Assembly (NCBI RefSeq): GCF_001418335.1 | Contig: NZ_LIPP01000043.1 | Coordinates: forward strand, 1 to 35,498 | Source: Streptomyces aurantiacus | GTDB taxonomy: Bacteria; Actinomycetota; Actinomycetes; Streptomycetales; Streptomycetaceae | Direction: 5' to 3' | Length of the DNA stretch: 35,498 bases | Part shown: piece by piece, positions 1 to 8,964 of the stretch | Layout: each line of letters begins with the position of its first letter | Position numbering within the stretch: position 1 is the first letter of the stretch | Program-made: the position numbers and the translations under genes | The notes under the pieces: generated by a model | Database searches by the model: none | The model's input: only the letters and a program-made list of their open reading frames with translations | What the model was told of the DNA's origin: nothing

Positions 1-180
1 AGGGCGAGGGAGCGGCTGTGCGCGGGCCAGCAGGGCGACACCGAGACGCCGCTCAAGCTGCTGGATCGCCCGGGACAGCGGTGGCTGGGCCATGCCCAGG
101 CGCTCGGCCGCGCGGCCGAAATGCAGTTCCTCCGCGACGGCCATGAAGTACCTCAGCTCGCGGGTCTCCAAGGTGTCCAC
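1..180 (-). CDS. LysR-family regulator, N-terminal part (cut by window edge, possible frameshift)
   Basis: Reading leftward from a GTG at 180, about 54 residues match a LysR winged helix-turn-helix: [20 protein letters not shown], then [18 protein letters not shown]. This is the DNA-binding domain; the effector domain lies outside the window. The gene is divergent from the SDR at 273 and probably controls it from the T-N11-A palindrome between them. After LLAR the open frame gives AQPLPRP, whereas another frame gives AHSRSLA, which fits the conserved LysR continuation much better. A short indel in the GC-rich run near bases 19-24 would reconcile the two. The gene may therefore be broken here, or the base call may be wrong. 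Confidence 0.8.
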   Translation of the reverse strand, partial: MDTLETRELRYFMAVAEELHFGRAAERLGMAQPPLSRAIQQLERRLGVALLARAQPLPRP

Positions 181-200
181 GGCCCCAGCGTACCTCTGTG

Positions 201-215
201 ATACCTGCCGGGTAT
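201..215. promoter_or_regulatory. LysR-type T-N11-A operator
   Basis: ATACC-TGCCG-GGTAT is a perfect 15-bp inverted repeat containing the T-N11-A core typical of LysR recognition sites. It lies 21 bp upstream of the LysR start and 58 bp upstream of the SDR start, where such sites normally sit. Binding by the adjacent LysR protein is inferred. Confidence 0.6.
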
Positions 216-272
216 GACAGGGCACTGTATCGGTGTTGGCCGCGCCGCTCGTCCGCGAGCGACCATCGGCGC

Positions 273-998
273 ATGAGTGAAACGAAGATCGCACTGGTGA
301 CCGGCGCGAACAAGGGAATCGGCTACGCGATCGCGGGCGGACTCGGCGCCCTCGGATACCGCGTGGGCGTGGGGGCCTGCGACGAGGCACGGCGCGAGGA
401 CGCCGTGGAGGAGCTGCGCGCCGCCGGGGTGGACGCCTTCGGGGTGCCGCTGGACGTGACCGACGACCGGAGCGTCACCGATGCCGTGGAAATGGTCGAA
501 CGGGCCGCCGGGCGCCTGGACGCCCTGGTCGACAACGCGGGCATCTCCGCGCGGTGGGAGCAGGACCCGACCACGCTCGACCTCGACGTGGTGCGCACGG
601 TCGTGGAGACCAACGTCCTCGGTGTCGTCCGTGTCACCAACGCGATGCTGCCGCTGCTGCGGCGCTCGACGGCACCCCGCATCGTCAACCTCTCCAGTTC
701 CGTCGCATCCCTGACCCGGCAGACGGACCCGGACATCGACGTGGGCCCCATCATGGCGGCCTACTCGCCGACGAAGTCGTTCCTCAACGCAGTCACCGTG
801 CACTACGCCCGGCAGTTCGCCGGCACGAACATCCTAATCAACGCCGCCTGCCCGGGTCTGGTGGCGACCGACTTCACCGGCTTCTTCGGGTCCCGCACCC
901 CGGAGCAGGGCGCGGCCACCCCGGTCCGGCTCGCCACGCTGCCCGACGGCGGCCCGACCGGTTCGTTCTTCGAGGACGACGGCGTCGTCCCCTGGTGA
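273..998 (+). CDS. SDR oxidoreductase, carbonyl-reductase-like
   Basis: A 241-residue short-chain dehydrogenase/reductase. The glycine-rich cofactor loop TGANKGIG is near the N-terminus, a DNAG version of the NNAG motif follows, and the active site has Ser in LSSS and YSPTK. The C-terminal pattern (ATDFTG, TPEQGA, then GGPTGSFF) resembles NADPH-dependent carbonyl-reductase-like SDRs. The ATG at 273 is chosen because the protein then begins [11 protein letters not shown], close to the family start; an upstream ATG at 198 would add 25 unlike residues and read through the operator. It probably reduces a carbonyl compound with NAD(P)H; the substrate is unknown. It is divergent from the LysR gene and probably its target. 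Confidence 0.9.
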   Translation: MSETKIALVTGANKGIGYAIAGGLGALGYRVGVGACDEARREDAVEELRAAGVDAFGVPLDVTDDRSVTDAVEMVERAAGRLDALVDNAGISARWEQDPTTLDLDVVRTVVETNVLGVVRVTNAMLPLLRRSTAPRIVNLSSSVASLTRQTDPDIDVGPIMAAYSPTKSFLNAVTVHYARQFAGTNILINAACPGLVATDFTGFFGSRTPEQGAATPVRLATLPDGGPTGSFFEDDGVVPW

Positions 999-1030
999 CC
1001 CCGGGCCCTGGACCTCGTACGCCCGGTCGG

Positions 1031-1711
1031 TCAGCGTGACGCCCGTGCCAGCAGCCCGGACAGCTGGATTTCGAGCGACTCACGCAGGGCCGTCCGGAAG
1101 TCGACGCGCAGAACCGCCAGTTCGGGTTCGGACTCGTAGACCGCGAGCACGGCCGCCGACGGGTGTGCGTGCGGCCAGGCGGCCATGACCATCATGAGTG
1201 CTCCGGCGACGAACCGCACGCTGTCCCGCTCGTCCAGCTCGGGGAGGTGGCGTCGGGCCTGGTGCGCCAGGGTGAACGCCTGGGTGACGGAGGCACGCTT
1301 GTACTCGGTGGCGACCCGCGTCGACACGTTCCGCTCCAGGACGGCCGCCTGGGCGCTGATCAGGTCGCACAGCACCGGACGGTCCGCGAGGGCGCCGGCC
1401 ATGGTGGCGGCGACCTGGTCGGCGCGCTCGAACACGGGCGCGCCGGCGTCGACGGCCTCGGAGAGCGCGGCGTCGAGATGGTCCAGCAGCTCCTCTGTCG
1501 CGCCGGCGAGCAGCTCCAGCAGGACGGCCTCGCGGGACTCGAAGTAGCGCAGCACGTTCGACTTGGCGAGCCCCACCCGGCGGCTCAGTTCGTTCAGGCT
1601 CAGCTGCGCCACCGGCATCTGCCCGAGCATCGCGCCCGCGGTGTCGAGGATCGCCCGGCGGCGCACGGCGCGTTGCTCCTCGCTGCGGGCGCGCTGGAAG
1701 GTGTCTGCCAT
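1031..1711 (-). CDS. TetR/AcrR-family repressor
   Basis: A 226-residue protein with an N-terminal TetR helix-turn-helix (LSLNELSRRVGLAKSNVLRY, about residues 36-56, followed by FESREAVLLELL) and an all-helical ligand-binding C-terminal domain. It is divergent from the SDR at 1872. The intervening region carries four copies of one 15-bp palindrome, so it probably represses itself and the SDR/AKR genes, with release by an unknown small molecule. Its 3' end converges on the SDR at 273 with only 32 bp between stops. Confidence 0.93.
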   Translation of the reverse strand: MADTFQRARSEEQRAVRRRAILDTAGAMLGQMPVAQLSLNELSRRVGLAKSNVLRYFESREAVLLELLAGATEELLDHLDAALSEAVDAGAPVFERADQVAATMAGALADRPVLCDLISAQAAVLERNVSTRVATEYKRASVTQAFTLAHQARRHLPELDERDSVRFVAGALMMVMAAWPHAHPSAAVLAVYESEPELAVLRVDFRTALRESLEIQLSGLLARASR

Positions 1712-1723
1712 GACCGGAGTCTA

Positions 1724-1820
1724 CAGACCCGCGGTCGGCTGCCGACTGACATCAGACCGGGGGTCTGTTGTTATCGAACCGGCGGTCTGCTAGCTTGCGA
1801 TGCAACAGACCGGCGGTCTT
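1724..1820. promoter_or_regulatory. Array of four TetR operators (consensus CAGACCGGCGGTCTG)
   Basis: Four 15-bp sites share the consensus: 1724-1738 (CAGACCCGCGGTCGG), 1753-1767 (CAGACCGGGGGTCTG, with perfect CAGACC/GGTCTG arms), 1775-1789 (CGAACCGGCGGTCTG) and 1806-1820 (CAGACCGGCGGTCTT). Starts are spaced 29, 22 and 31 bp. They fill the space between the divergent TetR and SDR genes. The repeat is directly visible; binding by the adjacent TetR protein is inferred from position. Confidence 0.8.
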
Positions 1821-1871
1821 CTATCTTCTGTTTCTCTTCCTCGGAGGGCCGCGCATCCCGAAGGAGCCACC

Positions 1872-2810
1872 GTGCCCACCACCTCGTACACAGTTCCCGA
1901 CCAGACGGGGAAGTACGCCGTCGTCACCGGTGCCAACAGCGGCACGGGCAAGGAGACCGCGCGGCGTCTCGCGGCGGCCGGAGCCCGCGTCGTGCTGGCC
2001 GTGCGCACCGTCGCCAAGGGGGAGCAGGCCCGCGCCGAGATCCTCGGCCGGCATCCGCACGCGCGGCTGGAGGTGCGGCGCGTCGACCTGGCCGACCTGG
2101 CCTCCGTGGAGGCGTTCGCCGACGGGATACTCGCCGACGGCGCCCCGCTCGACCTGCTGGTGAACAACGCCGGAGTGATGACCCCGCCCACCCGGCTGAC
2201 CACCGTGGACGGGTTCGAACTCCAGATGGGCAGCAACTACCTGGGCCCGTTCGCCCTCACGGTCCGTCTGCTGCCCGCCCTGCTCGCCGCCCGGGCGCCG
2301 CGCGTGGCGACCATGAGCAGTGGCAGCGCGAACTTCGGCCGTATCGACTTCGACGACCTCCAGTGGGAGCGCCGCCGGTACCGGTCCGTCCCGTCGTACG
2401 CCCAGTCCAAACTCGCCGACCTGATGATGACCAGGCAACTGGCCGCCCTCGCCGCCGAGCGCGGCTGGAACCTGCTGAGCACCGCCGCCCACCCCGGCTA
2501 CACCGTGACCAACCTCCAGACCGCCGGTGCCAGCCTCGGCTCCGACGAACCGAGGCGCGCGCCGTTCACCAAGACCCGCATCCTGCCCAGGCAGGAGGTC
2601 GAGCAGGGTGCCGAACCGCAGCTGTACGCGGCCACCAGCCCCGAGGCGACGGCCGGCGGCTACTACGGCCCCGGCCGCCGGTTCGAACTGGTCGGCCCGA
2701 CCGCCCCCGCGCGCATCACCCGCCGCGCCCTCGACGCGGACGCGAACCGCCGCCTGTGGACCGAGTCCGAACGCCTCACCGGAGTGACCGTCCCCGCCGC
2801 CGTCGCCTGA
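1872..2810 (+). CDS. SDR oxidoreductase (retinol dehydrogenase/protochlorophyllide reductase-like)
   Basis: A 312-residue SDR with the cofactor loop [12 protein letters not shown], then LLVNNAGVM, Ser in MSSGSANFG, and the catalytic YAQSK. The length, the [11 protein letters not shown] segment and the long C-terminal region fit the retinol-dehydrogenase/protochlorophyllide-reductase-like branch, usually NADP-dependent. The GTG at 1872 has AAGGAG at 1861-1866 and gives a normal N-terminus; upstream in-frame codons fall inside the operator array. It is the presumed main target of the divergent TetR repressor. The substrate cannot be told from sequence. Confidence 0.92.
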   Translation: MPTTSYTVPDQTGKYAVVTGANSGTGKETARRLAAAGARVVLAVRTVAKGEQARAEILGRHPHARLEVRRVDLADLASVEAFADGILADGAPLDLLVNNAGVMTPPTRLTTVDGFELQMGSNYLGPFALTVRLLPALLAARAPRVATMSSGSANFGRIDFDDLQWERRRYRSVPSYAQSKLADLMMTRQLAALAAERGWNLLSTAAHPGYTVTNLQTAGASLGSDEPRRAPFTKTRILPRQEVEQGAEPQLYAATSPEATAGGYYGPGRRFELVGPTAPARITRRALDADANRRLWTESERLTGVTVPAAVA

Positions 2811-2869
2811 ACGGACCCATCACGGGGGCGGCGTCCCGCCGAGCGCCCGGCGGGTGCCAGACTGACCCC

Positions 2870-3853
2870 ATGGACGAGCGAGAATTCAGCAGGTCAGGAC
2901 AGCGGGCGTCGGTCATCGGCCTCGGCACATGGCAGCTCGGTGCCGACTGGGGCGACGTGGACGACAAGGACGCCCTGGCGGTCCTGGAGGCCGCCGCCGA
3001 GTCGGGCGTGACGTTCTTCGACACGGCGGACGTGTACGGCGACGGGCGCAGCGAGGAGACCATCGCCACGTTCCTGCGCGGCAGGCCCGACCTCCACGTG
3101 CTGGTCGCGACGAAGATGGGCCGCCGGGTGGACCAGGTCCCGGAGAACTACGTCCTGGACAACTTCCGTGCCTGGAACGACCGTTCGCGCCGCAACCTCG
3201 GTGTCGACCGTGTCGACCTGGTGCAGCTGCACTGCCCGCCGACCGCGGTGTACTCGTCGGACGAGGTGTTCGACGCCCTGGACACCCTCGTCGCGGAGGA
3301 GCGCATCGCCGCGTACGGGGTGAGTGTCGAGACCTGTGACGAGGCGCTGACCGCGATCGCCCGGCCGAACGTCGCCAGTGTGCAGATCATCCTCAACCCG
3401 TTCCGCATGAAGCCCCTCCAGCGGGTCCTGCCCGCGGCGCGGGAAGCCGGTGTGGGCATCATCGCCCGCGTGCCGCTCGCCTCCGGGCTGCTCTCCGGCA
3501 AGTACACGAAGGACACGGTCTTCGCGGAGAACGACCACCGTACGTTCAACCGCCACGGCGAGGCCTTCGACCAGGGCGAGACCTTCTCCGGCGTCGACTA
3601 CACCACCGGTGTCGAGGCGGCGGCCGAGTTCTCGGCGCTCGCTCCGGAAGGCGTCACCCCGGCGCAGCTGGCGCTGGCGTGGATCGCCCAGCAGCCGGGA
3701 GTCACCACGGTGATCCCCGGCGCCCGCTCGCCCGAGCAGGCCCGCGCCAACGCGGCGGCCGGCAAGCTGCCGCCGCTGTCGGAGGAGACGCTGGCGGCGA
3801 TCTCGGACCTGTATGAGCGGCGGATCAAGAAGCAGGTCGAGCTTCGCTGGTGA
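2870..3853 (+). CDS. Aldo/keto reductase
   Basis: A 327-residue TIM-barrel aldo/keto reductase. The N-terminus has IGLGTWQLG, then the catalytic Asp and Tyr in FFDTADVYGDGRSEE, Lys in LVATKMG, and the fourth tetrad position at VQLHCPP. The C-terminal NADPH-binding segment has VTTVIPGARSPEQ. It follows the SDR by 59 bp on the same strand and may be co-transcribed under the TetR repressor. A short GC hairpin between them (about 2837-2856) might reduce read-through. It probably reduces a carbonyl substrate; its specificity is unknown. Confidence 0.93.
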   Translation: MDEREFSRSGQRASVIGLGTWQLGADWGDVDDKDALAVLEAAAESGVTFFDTADVYGDGRSEETIATFLRGRPDLHVLVATKMGRRVDQVPENYVLDNFRAWNDRSRRNLGVDRVDLVQLHCPPTAVYSSDEVFDALDTLVAEERIAAYGVSVETCDEALTAIARPNVASVQIILNPFRMKPLQRVLPAAREAGVGIIARVPLASGLLSGKYTKDTVFAENDHRTFNRHGEAFDQGETFSGVDYTTGVEAAAEFSALAPEGVTPAQLALAWIAQQPGVTTVIPGARSPEQARANAAAGKLPPLSEETLAAISDLYERRIKKQVELRW

Positions 3854-3870
3854 CTGCCGCCCGCTGGGGT

Positions 3871-4026
3871 GGTGGGGTGTGATGGGCGGCTGCGGGTTCG
3901 TCGTGGCCGAGCGCGCAGTTCCCCGCGCCCCTGACGGGCGCGGCCCGCGAGGGGCAAGGCCCCGTAAGGGGCGCGGGGAACTGCGCGACCAGCCACAACG
4001 CACCCGCAGACATACATCACCGCACC
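3871..4026. repeat. Long intergenic inverted repeat (Streptomyces GTTCCCCGCGCCCC type)
   Basis: A nested inverted repeat fills the convergent junction. Perfect 21-bp arms lie at 3912-3932 and 3967-3987 (core CGCAGTTCCCCGCGCCCCT). Outer imperfect arms pair CTGCGGGT with ACCCGCAG and GGTGGGGTGTGATG with CATCACCGCACC. The loop has its own GC-rich inverted repeat. Such elements are scattered between genes in Streptomyces. It can act as a bidirectional terminator for the AKR and DUF1232 genes, and its right arm overlaps the last codons of the DUF1232 gene. Confidence 0.85.
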
Positions 4027-4292
4027 GGGTCGGCCGAACCACGCATCGACCTCAGTGCCAGGAGCAGTACGCCGATGTCGTCGAGGTAGACGGGGTCGGG
4101 CAGCAGGTCGGCCGGTAGTACGAGATAGGCGACCGCTCCCCAGAAGACCCAGCGGGGTCCCGTCGGCAGACCGGCGCGGCGCAGGTCGCGCCGGGCGCGG
4201 ACCAGCCGGACGGTGAGGACGATCGCCACCGCGAGCACCGTCGCCAGTACGGCCGCGACGGCGAGAACCAGAATCCACGTGTTGGTGTCCAT
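4017..4292 (-). CDS. DUF1232 (YkvA-like) small membrane protein
   Basis: A 91-residue protein with a long N-terminal transmembrane helix (about residues 6-32), a basic linker (RARRDLRRAG), then a second hydrophobic segment containing LPADLLPDPVYLDDIGVLL. That segment carries the LP-DL-PD-x5-DD pattern of the DUF1232/YkvA family. The molecular function of the family is unknown. The gene stands alone, convergent with the AKR and divergent from the monooxygenase. The repeat element runs into its 3' end. Confidence 0.88.
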   Translation of the reverse strand: MDTNTWILVLAVAAVLATVLAVAIVLTVRLVRARRDLRRAGLPTGPRWVFWGAVAYLVLPADLLPDPVYLDDIGVLLLALRSMRGSADPVR

Positions 4293-4457
4293 GAGCCCTT
4301 CCCTGGCTCGCCCGGTACTGCTGTTCGCATGCCCAGGTTCGCCCGCTCCTCACAGCCGAGCCGCTCCGACACGCGGCGCGCTGCGTCGGAGGACCGACCA
4401 TAACGGACCTACTCTGTGCTCTCAATTGACCACTTTCAGTCACTTTGGGAGGTGCGC

Positions 4458-5669
4458 GTGAAGATCGCCTGTGTCGGCGGCGGACCCGCCGGCTTGTACT
4501 TCTCGATCCTGATGAAGCGGCAGGACCCGGGCCACGAGATCACCGTCCACGAACGCAATCCGGCCGGTTCGACGTACGGGTTCGGGGTGACCTACTGGGG
4601 AAGCCTGCTCGGCAAACTGGACGCGGGCGACCCCGAGTCGGCGCGCGCCGTGCGGGAGAGCTCGGTGCGCTGGAGCGACGGTGTCGCGCACATCGGCGAC
4701 CGTACGACCAGACATCGAGGCGACGAGGGCTTCGGCATCGGACGGGGCCGGCTCCTGGACATCCTCGCCGAGCGGGCGCGCTCGCTGGGCGTACGCGTCG
4801 AGTTCGAGGACGAGATCACCGACGGGGCCGCACTGCCCGACGCCGATCTGGTCGTCGCCTGCGACGGTGTCCGCAGCGCGGTGCGCGAGCGCCATGCCGC
4901 CCACTTCGGCACCGAGGTCGCTCTCGGCCGGAACACCTACATCTGGCTGGGCACCACGAAGGTCTTCGACGCGTTCACCTTCGCCTTCGTGGAGACACCG
5001 CACGGCTGGATCTGGTGCTACGCCTACGGGTTCAGCGGCGACCGCAGCACCTGTGTCGTCGAGTGCTCGCCGGAGACCTGGACGGGCCTTGGTCTCGACC
5101 GGGCCGACGAGGCGGCGGGGCTCGCCCTCCTCGAAGAGCTGTTCGTCAAGCTGCTGGACGGACACCGGCTCATCGGCCGGGCGACGGCCGGCGGCAGCGC
5201 GCAGTGGCTGAACTTCCGCACGCTCACCAACCGGACCTGGTCGCACGGCAACGTAGTCCTGCTCGGCGACGCCGCCCACACCACGCACTACTCCATCGGG
5301 GCGGGCACCACCCTCGCCCTGGAGGACGCCATCGCCCTGGCCGACGCCCTGAGCACGCGCTCCGGGTCAGGCCGGGCCGGACTCGCCCCGGCACTGGCCG
5401 CGTACGAGAAGGAACGCAAGTCCGCGCTGCTGTCCGTGCAGAGCGCGGCCCGCCACAGCGCCCAGTGGTACGAGAACCTGCCGCGCTACATCGACCTCCC
5501 GCCGGCGCAGATGTTCGCGCTCCTCGGCCAGCGGCACTCACCGCTGCTGCCGTACGTGCCGCCGCAGCTCTACTACCGCATCGACCGGGCGGCCGGGCGG
5601 CTCGAATCCCTGCGCAGACTCAAGCGCTGGCTGGGCCCGAAGGTGGCACGGACCCTGCACAGCCGGTAG
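4458..5669 (+). CDS. FAD-dependent aromatic monooxygenase (salicylyl-CoA/anthraniloyl-CoA hydroxylase-like)
   Basis: A 403-residue group A flavin monooxygenase. The N-terminal dinucleotide-binding motif is CVGGGPAGLYFSIL; a DG-type motif sits in VVACDGVRSAVRE; the flavin-binding GDAAHTTHYSIGAG lies near residue 275. The MKIACVGGGPAGLY-type start and the HERNPAG and TYGFGV segments resemble salicylyl-CoA 5-hydroxylase and the monooxygenase half of anthraniloyl-CoA monooxygenase. GTG at 4458 is chosen for GGGAGGT at 4447-4453. No CoA ligase or ring-cleavage gene is nearby, so the substrate is uncertain. The upstream sequence has TGAC-N8-GTCA near 4428-4443, a possible control site. Confidence 0.88.
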   Translation: MKIACVGGGPAGLYFSILMKRQDPGHEITVHERNPAGSTYGFGVTYWGSLLGKLDAGDPESARAVRESSVRWSDGVAHIGDRTTRHRGDEGFGIGRGRLLDILAERARSLGVRVEFEDEITDGAALPDADLVVACDGVRSAVRERHAAHFGTEVALGRNTYIWLGTTKVFDAFTFAFVETPHGWIWCYAYGFSGDRSTCVVECSPETWTGLGLDRADEAAGLALLEELFVKLLDGHRLIGRATAGGSAQWLNFRTLTNRTWSHGNVVLLGDAAHTTHYSIGAGTTLALEDAIALADALSTRSGSGRAGLAPALAAYEKERKSALLSVQSAARHSAQWYENLPRYIDLPPAQMFALLGQRHSPLLPYVPPQLYYRIDRAAGRLESLRRLKRWLGPKVARTLHSR

Positions 5670-5754
5670 GGCTGACGCTCCGTCAACCTGTCGCCCGTCC
5701 GGCTGGAAAGGCGCTGTTGCTCATGGGCCGCATGGTGCGCAAGCGTGCTGAGTC

Positions 5755-8700
5755 ATGGACCGAGACCGGGGCGAAACCGCCCTCTCCCCCTTCCCCTCCC
5801 TCTTCCTCTCCCGCCGTCAGCTCCTCGCGTCCGCGGGGGCCGCGGGCGCCGTCACCGCCCTCGGCGTCGCACCCGCCGCGGCCCAGCCGCGCGGCGGGCT
5901 CTCCCTGTCCTTCACCGCGGCCACCAACGGTTCGGCGACCCTCGCACCCGGCGGGGACCGGCTGATCGCCGAGATCCAGAACGTGCTGTGGTCGCTCCCG
6001 CGCACCGGCGGCAGGGCCGTCCCCCTCACCCCGGCGGGCCTCGAACCGAACCGGCCCGTGTACGCGCCGGACGGCAGCCTCGTCGCCTTCTGCGCCTACC
6101 AGGGCGGCGGCTTCCACATCTGGACGATGCACCCCGACGGCTCGGACGTACGCAGGCGGACCGACGGGCCCTTCGACGACCGCGGCCCGGCCTGGTCGCC
6201 CGACGGCACCCGCATCGCGTTCGCCTCCGAGCGCGGTGGCGACCCGGTGACCGGCAGCCCGTACCGCGTCCACGTGCTGGACCTGCGCACCGGAGCCGTC
6301 GTCCAGGTGACCGGCCTGCCCGGTCAGCCGGGTCCCGTCCAGGACGGGACCTGGGAGGACTTCGACCCCACCTGGTCACCGGACGGGAAGCGGCTCCTGT
6401 TCGTCCGCGCGAAGGGCGTCACCACGGCGAACGGCGCCGGCCTCGATGCCCGGACCGTCGCCGCCGTACCCGCCGACGGCACAGGACCGGTCGTCGTGGC
6501 ACACACCGACACCACGACCGCGCAGATCATGACTCCGGCTCTCGCGCCGGACGGCGACCGTCTGGCGTATCTGCGCACGACCGCGGCCCCGCAGGGCTCC
6601 TGCGCGCTCGTCGTCGACGGCGAACCCGTCGAGGTCCGCGGGGACATCGCGCCGGTGCCGCCGCGCTGGACGGCGGCGGGCGAGCTGCTGCTCACTGTGG
6701 ACGGCGACTTCACCCTCGTACGACCGGAGAGTCCTGCGCGGCCGGACGTGATCCCCTTCGAGGGCGTGCTGCCCGTGGAACAGCCGCACTACGAAGCCAA
6801 GGAGTACGACCTGGGGGAGGGGCGAGCCCGGCCGGTACGGGGCATTCACCTGCCCGCGCTCTCGCCCGACGGGCGGCACGTCGCCTTCGCCGCGCTCAAC
6901 TCGCTCTGGCTGGCCGACAGTTCGGGCGGCGGCGCGCCGAAGCGACTGCGCCGGGCGGCGGCCACGGAGTACCTGCTCGGACCCTCGTGGTCGCGCGACG
7001 GAGACGCGCTGCTGTACGCGGACGACCGGGACGGACTGCTCGGCGTGTACCGACACGACCCGGCCACCGGGGAGGAGACCGCGCTCGCTACCGGCGGGCG
7101 GGTCCATCCCGCGCTCTCACCCGACGGGACACGGCTCGCCTGCCTGGACCTGACCGGCCGGCTCGTCGTCCGTGACCTCGAAAGCGGCACCGAGAAGATC
7201 CTCGCGACCCCGCTCGGCGCGGGAGGACTCCCCGGGCGTCCCAGCTGGTCGCCCGACGGCCGGTATCTCGCGTTCTGCGACCGCAACCGCCTCAACCTCC
7301 GCTTCCGGGAGGGCTACAACCTCGTCCGGGTCGTCGACACCACGACCGGGCAGGACCGGCTGCACGCGGTGGCACCGCATGTCTCGATCGCCGACCGCTA
7401 CGACTCCGGACCCGTCTGGTCGCCCGACGGCCGCTGGATGGCGGTGATCGTCGAGTCCGCGCTCTGTCTGCTGCCCGTCGCGCCCGACGGTACCCCGCGC
7501 GGCGCCCTGCGCACCCTCACCACGGAACCGGCCGACCATCCCTCCTGGTCCGGCGACTCGGGGACCCTGCTGTACCTCTCCGGAGCCCGGCTGCGACTGA
7601 TCGGCGTCGATGGCGGCCGGGCCCGTACCGTCCGGGTACCGCTCGACGGGCGCAGACCCGTACCCGCCGACACCGTGGTGCACGCCGGCCGGCTCTGGGA
7701 CGGCACGGGCGACTCCGTACGGGACGACGTCGACATCCTGGTACGCGGCGGACGTGTCACCGCCGTCGAACCGCACCGGCGACGCGCGGCGACGACGAGG
7801 ATCGACGCCTCCGAGCGAACCGTCCTGCCCGGCCTGTGGGACACGCACACCCACCCGTGGCAGGTCACCTACGGCAGCCGTCAGACAGTCGGCCAGCTCA
7901 CCTACGGCATCACCACCGCCGTGTCCCTCGGCGGATTCGCGTACGAACAGGCCCGTATCCGCGAGGCGGTGACGACAGGTCAGCTCGCCGGACCCCGGCT
8001 GCTGACCACCGGCGAGCTGCTCGACGGCTCCCGGGTCGCGTACAGCATGGGGCGCGCGCATCGCACGAGAGACGGACTGCGGCGCTCGCTGGAGCGGGGC
8101 GCCGCGCTGGACTGGGACTTCGTCAAGACCTACGTACGGGCGCCCGACTGGGTGATGGAGGAGGCCGCGCGGTTCGGGCACGAGCGGCTCGGTGTGCGCT
8201 CGGGAAGCCATCTGCTCTCCCCCGGAGTGCAACTGGGCCAGGACCTGACGACCCATCTGCAGGCCACGCAGCGCGGCGAGTTCGGGCACGCCACCACCTC
8301 GTCCGGGCGTGCCTACCAGGATCTGCTGGAGATCTACACCGCGCAGGGTGTCGACTTCGGTCTCATCGCCACCCCGTTCACCTCCGCGCCCCTCCTGGGC
8401 GCGGACCCCGGGCTCGCCGACGATCCCCGGGTCACCGCCGTGATGCCACCCTGGGACAGCGCCCTCGTCCGGCAGGGGGCGGGCGTACCGCCGACTCCGG
8501 CCCAACTCGCCACTCTGGGCAGGGAGATCGACATCTACCGGCGGATCCTGGCAGCGGGCGGCCTCGTGGCGCTGGGCACCGACCAGCCGCTCGTCCCCGT
8601 CGGCCTCTCCCTCCACCTGGGCCTGCGCGCGCTGCACCGGGGCGGCCTGTCCCCTGTCGAGGCCCTGCGTACGGTGACCGTCCTGCCCGCCCGGCTCTTC

Positions 8701-8964
8701 GGCCTCGACGGCGACCTCGGCACGGTCAGGCCCGGCAGGCTCGCCGACCTGACGGTGGTGGACGGCGACCCCTTCACCGACTTCGACACGCTCGTCCGCA
8801 CGGTCGGCGTGCTCCGGGGCGGGGTCCCGTACACGACCGACGACCTCGTGGCCGCGTACGAGCCCGTGTCCAGGCCCGCCACTCGTCGGACGGCGAGTGA
8901 GGACGACTGGCTGGAGGCGGGACGGCTGATGCGGCGGGAGGGGTGCTGCGACGCGGGCCTCTGA
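5755..8964 (+). CDS. Tat-exported TolB-type beta-propeller fused to an amidohydrolase
   Basis: A 1069-residue protein. The N-terminus has a twin-arginine signal (SRRQLLASAGAAGAV) ending at APAAAQ. From about residue 50 to 640 there are repeated PDG-centred blades such as WSPDGTRIAF, typical of WD40-like/TolB propellers. The C-terminal 400 residues form a metal-dependent amidohydrolase: HxH in WDTHTHPW (His698, His700), a probable carboxylated Lys791 in FVKTYVR, later His in SHLL and FGHATT, and Asp943 in GTDQP. It probably hydrolyses an amide or cyclic substrate outside the membrane, with the propeller as recognition or scaffold domain. It stands alone, with a hairpin terminator directly after it. 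Confidence 0.9.
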   Translation: MDRDRGETALSPFPSLFLSRRQLLASAGAAGAVTALGVAPAAAQPRGGLSLSFTAATNGSATLAPGGDRLIAEIQNVLWSLPRTGGRAVPLTPAGLEPNRPVYAPDGSLVAFCAYQGGGFHIWTMHPDGSDVRRRTDGPFDDRGPAWSPDGTRIAFASERGGDPVTGSPYRVHVLDLRTGAVVQVTGLPGQPGPVQDGTWEDFDPTWSPDGKRLLFVRAKGVTTANGAGLDARTVAAVPADGTGPVVVAHTDTTTAQIMTPALAPDGDRLAYLRTTAAPQGSCALVVDGEPVEVRGDIAPVPPRWTAAGELLLTVDGDFTLVRPESPARPDVIPFEGVLPVEQPHYEAKEYDLGEGRARPVRGIHLPALSPDGRHVAFAALNSLWLADSSGGGAPKRLRRAAATEYLLGPSWSRDGDALLYADDRDGLLGVYRHDPATGEETALATGGRVHPALSPDGTRLACLDLTGRLVVRDLESGTEKILATPLGAGGLPGRPSWSPDGRYLAFCDRNRLNLRFREGYNLVRVVDTTTGQDRLHAVAPHVSIADRYDSGPVWSPDGRWMAVIVESALCLLPVAPDGTPRGALRTLTTEPADHPSWSGDSGTLLYLSGARLRLIGVDGGRARTVRVPLDGRRPVPADTVVHAGRLWDGTGDSVRDDVDILVRGGRVTAVEPHRRRAATTRIDASERTVLPGLWDTHTHPWQVTYGSRQTVGQLTYGITTAVSLGGFAYEQARIREAVTTGQLAGPRLLTTGELLDGSRVAYSMGRAHRTRDGLRRSLERGAALDWDFVKTYVRAPDWVMEEAARFGHERLGVRSGSHLLSPGVQLGQDLTTHLQATQRGEFGHATTSSGRAYQDLLEIYTAQGVDFGLIATPFTSAPLLGADPGLADDPRVTAVMPPWDSALVRQGAGVPPTPAQLATLGREIDIYRRILAAGGLVALGTDQPLVPVGLSLHLGLRALHRGGLSPVEALRTVTVLPARLFGLDGDLGTVRPGRLADLTVVDGDPFTDFDTLVRTVGVLRGGVPYTTDDLVAAYEPVSRPATRRTASEDDWLEAGRLMRREGCCDAGL

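Noticed and set aside
1163..2810. A rightward open frame joined in frame to the aldo/keto reductase and running back through tetR and the SDR.
   Set aside because: The region upstream of 2870 is an antisense or off-frame reading of two recognised genes; the reductase has its own family-like start.
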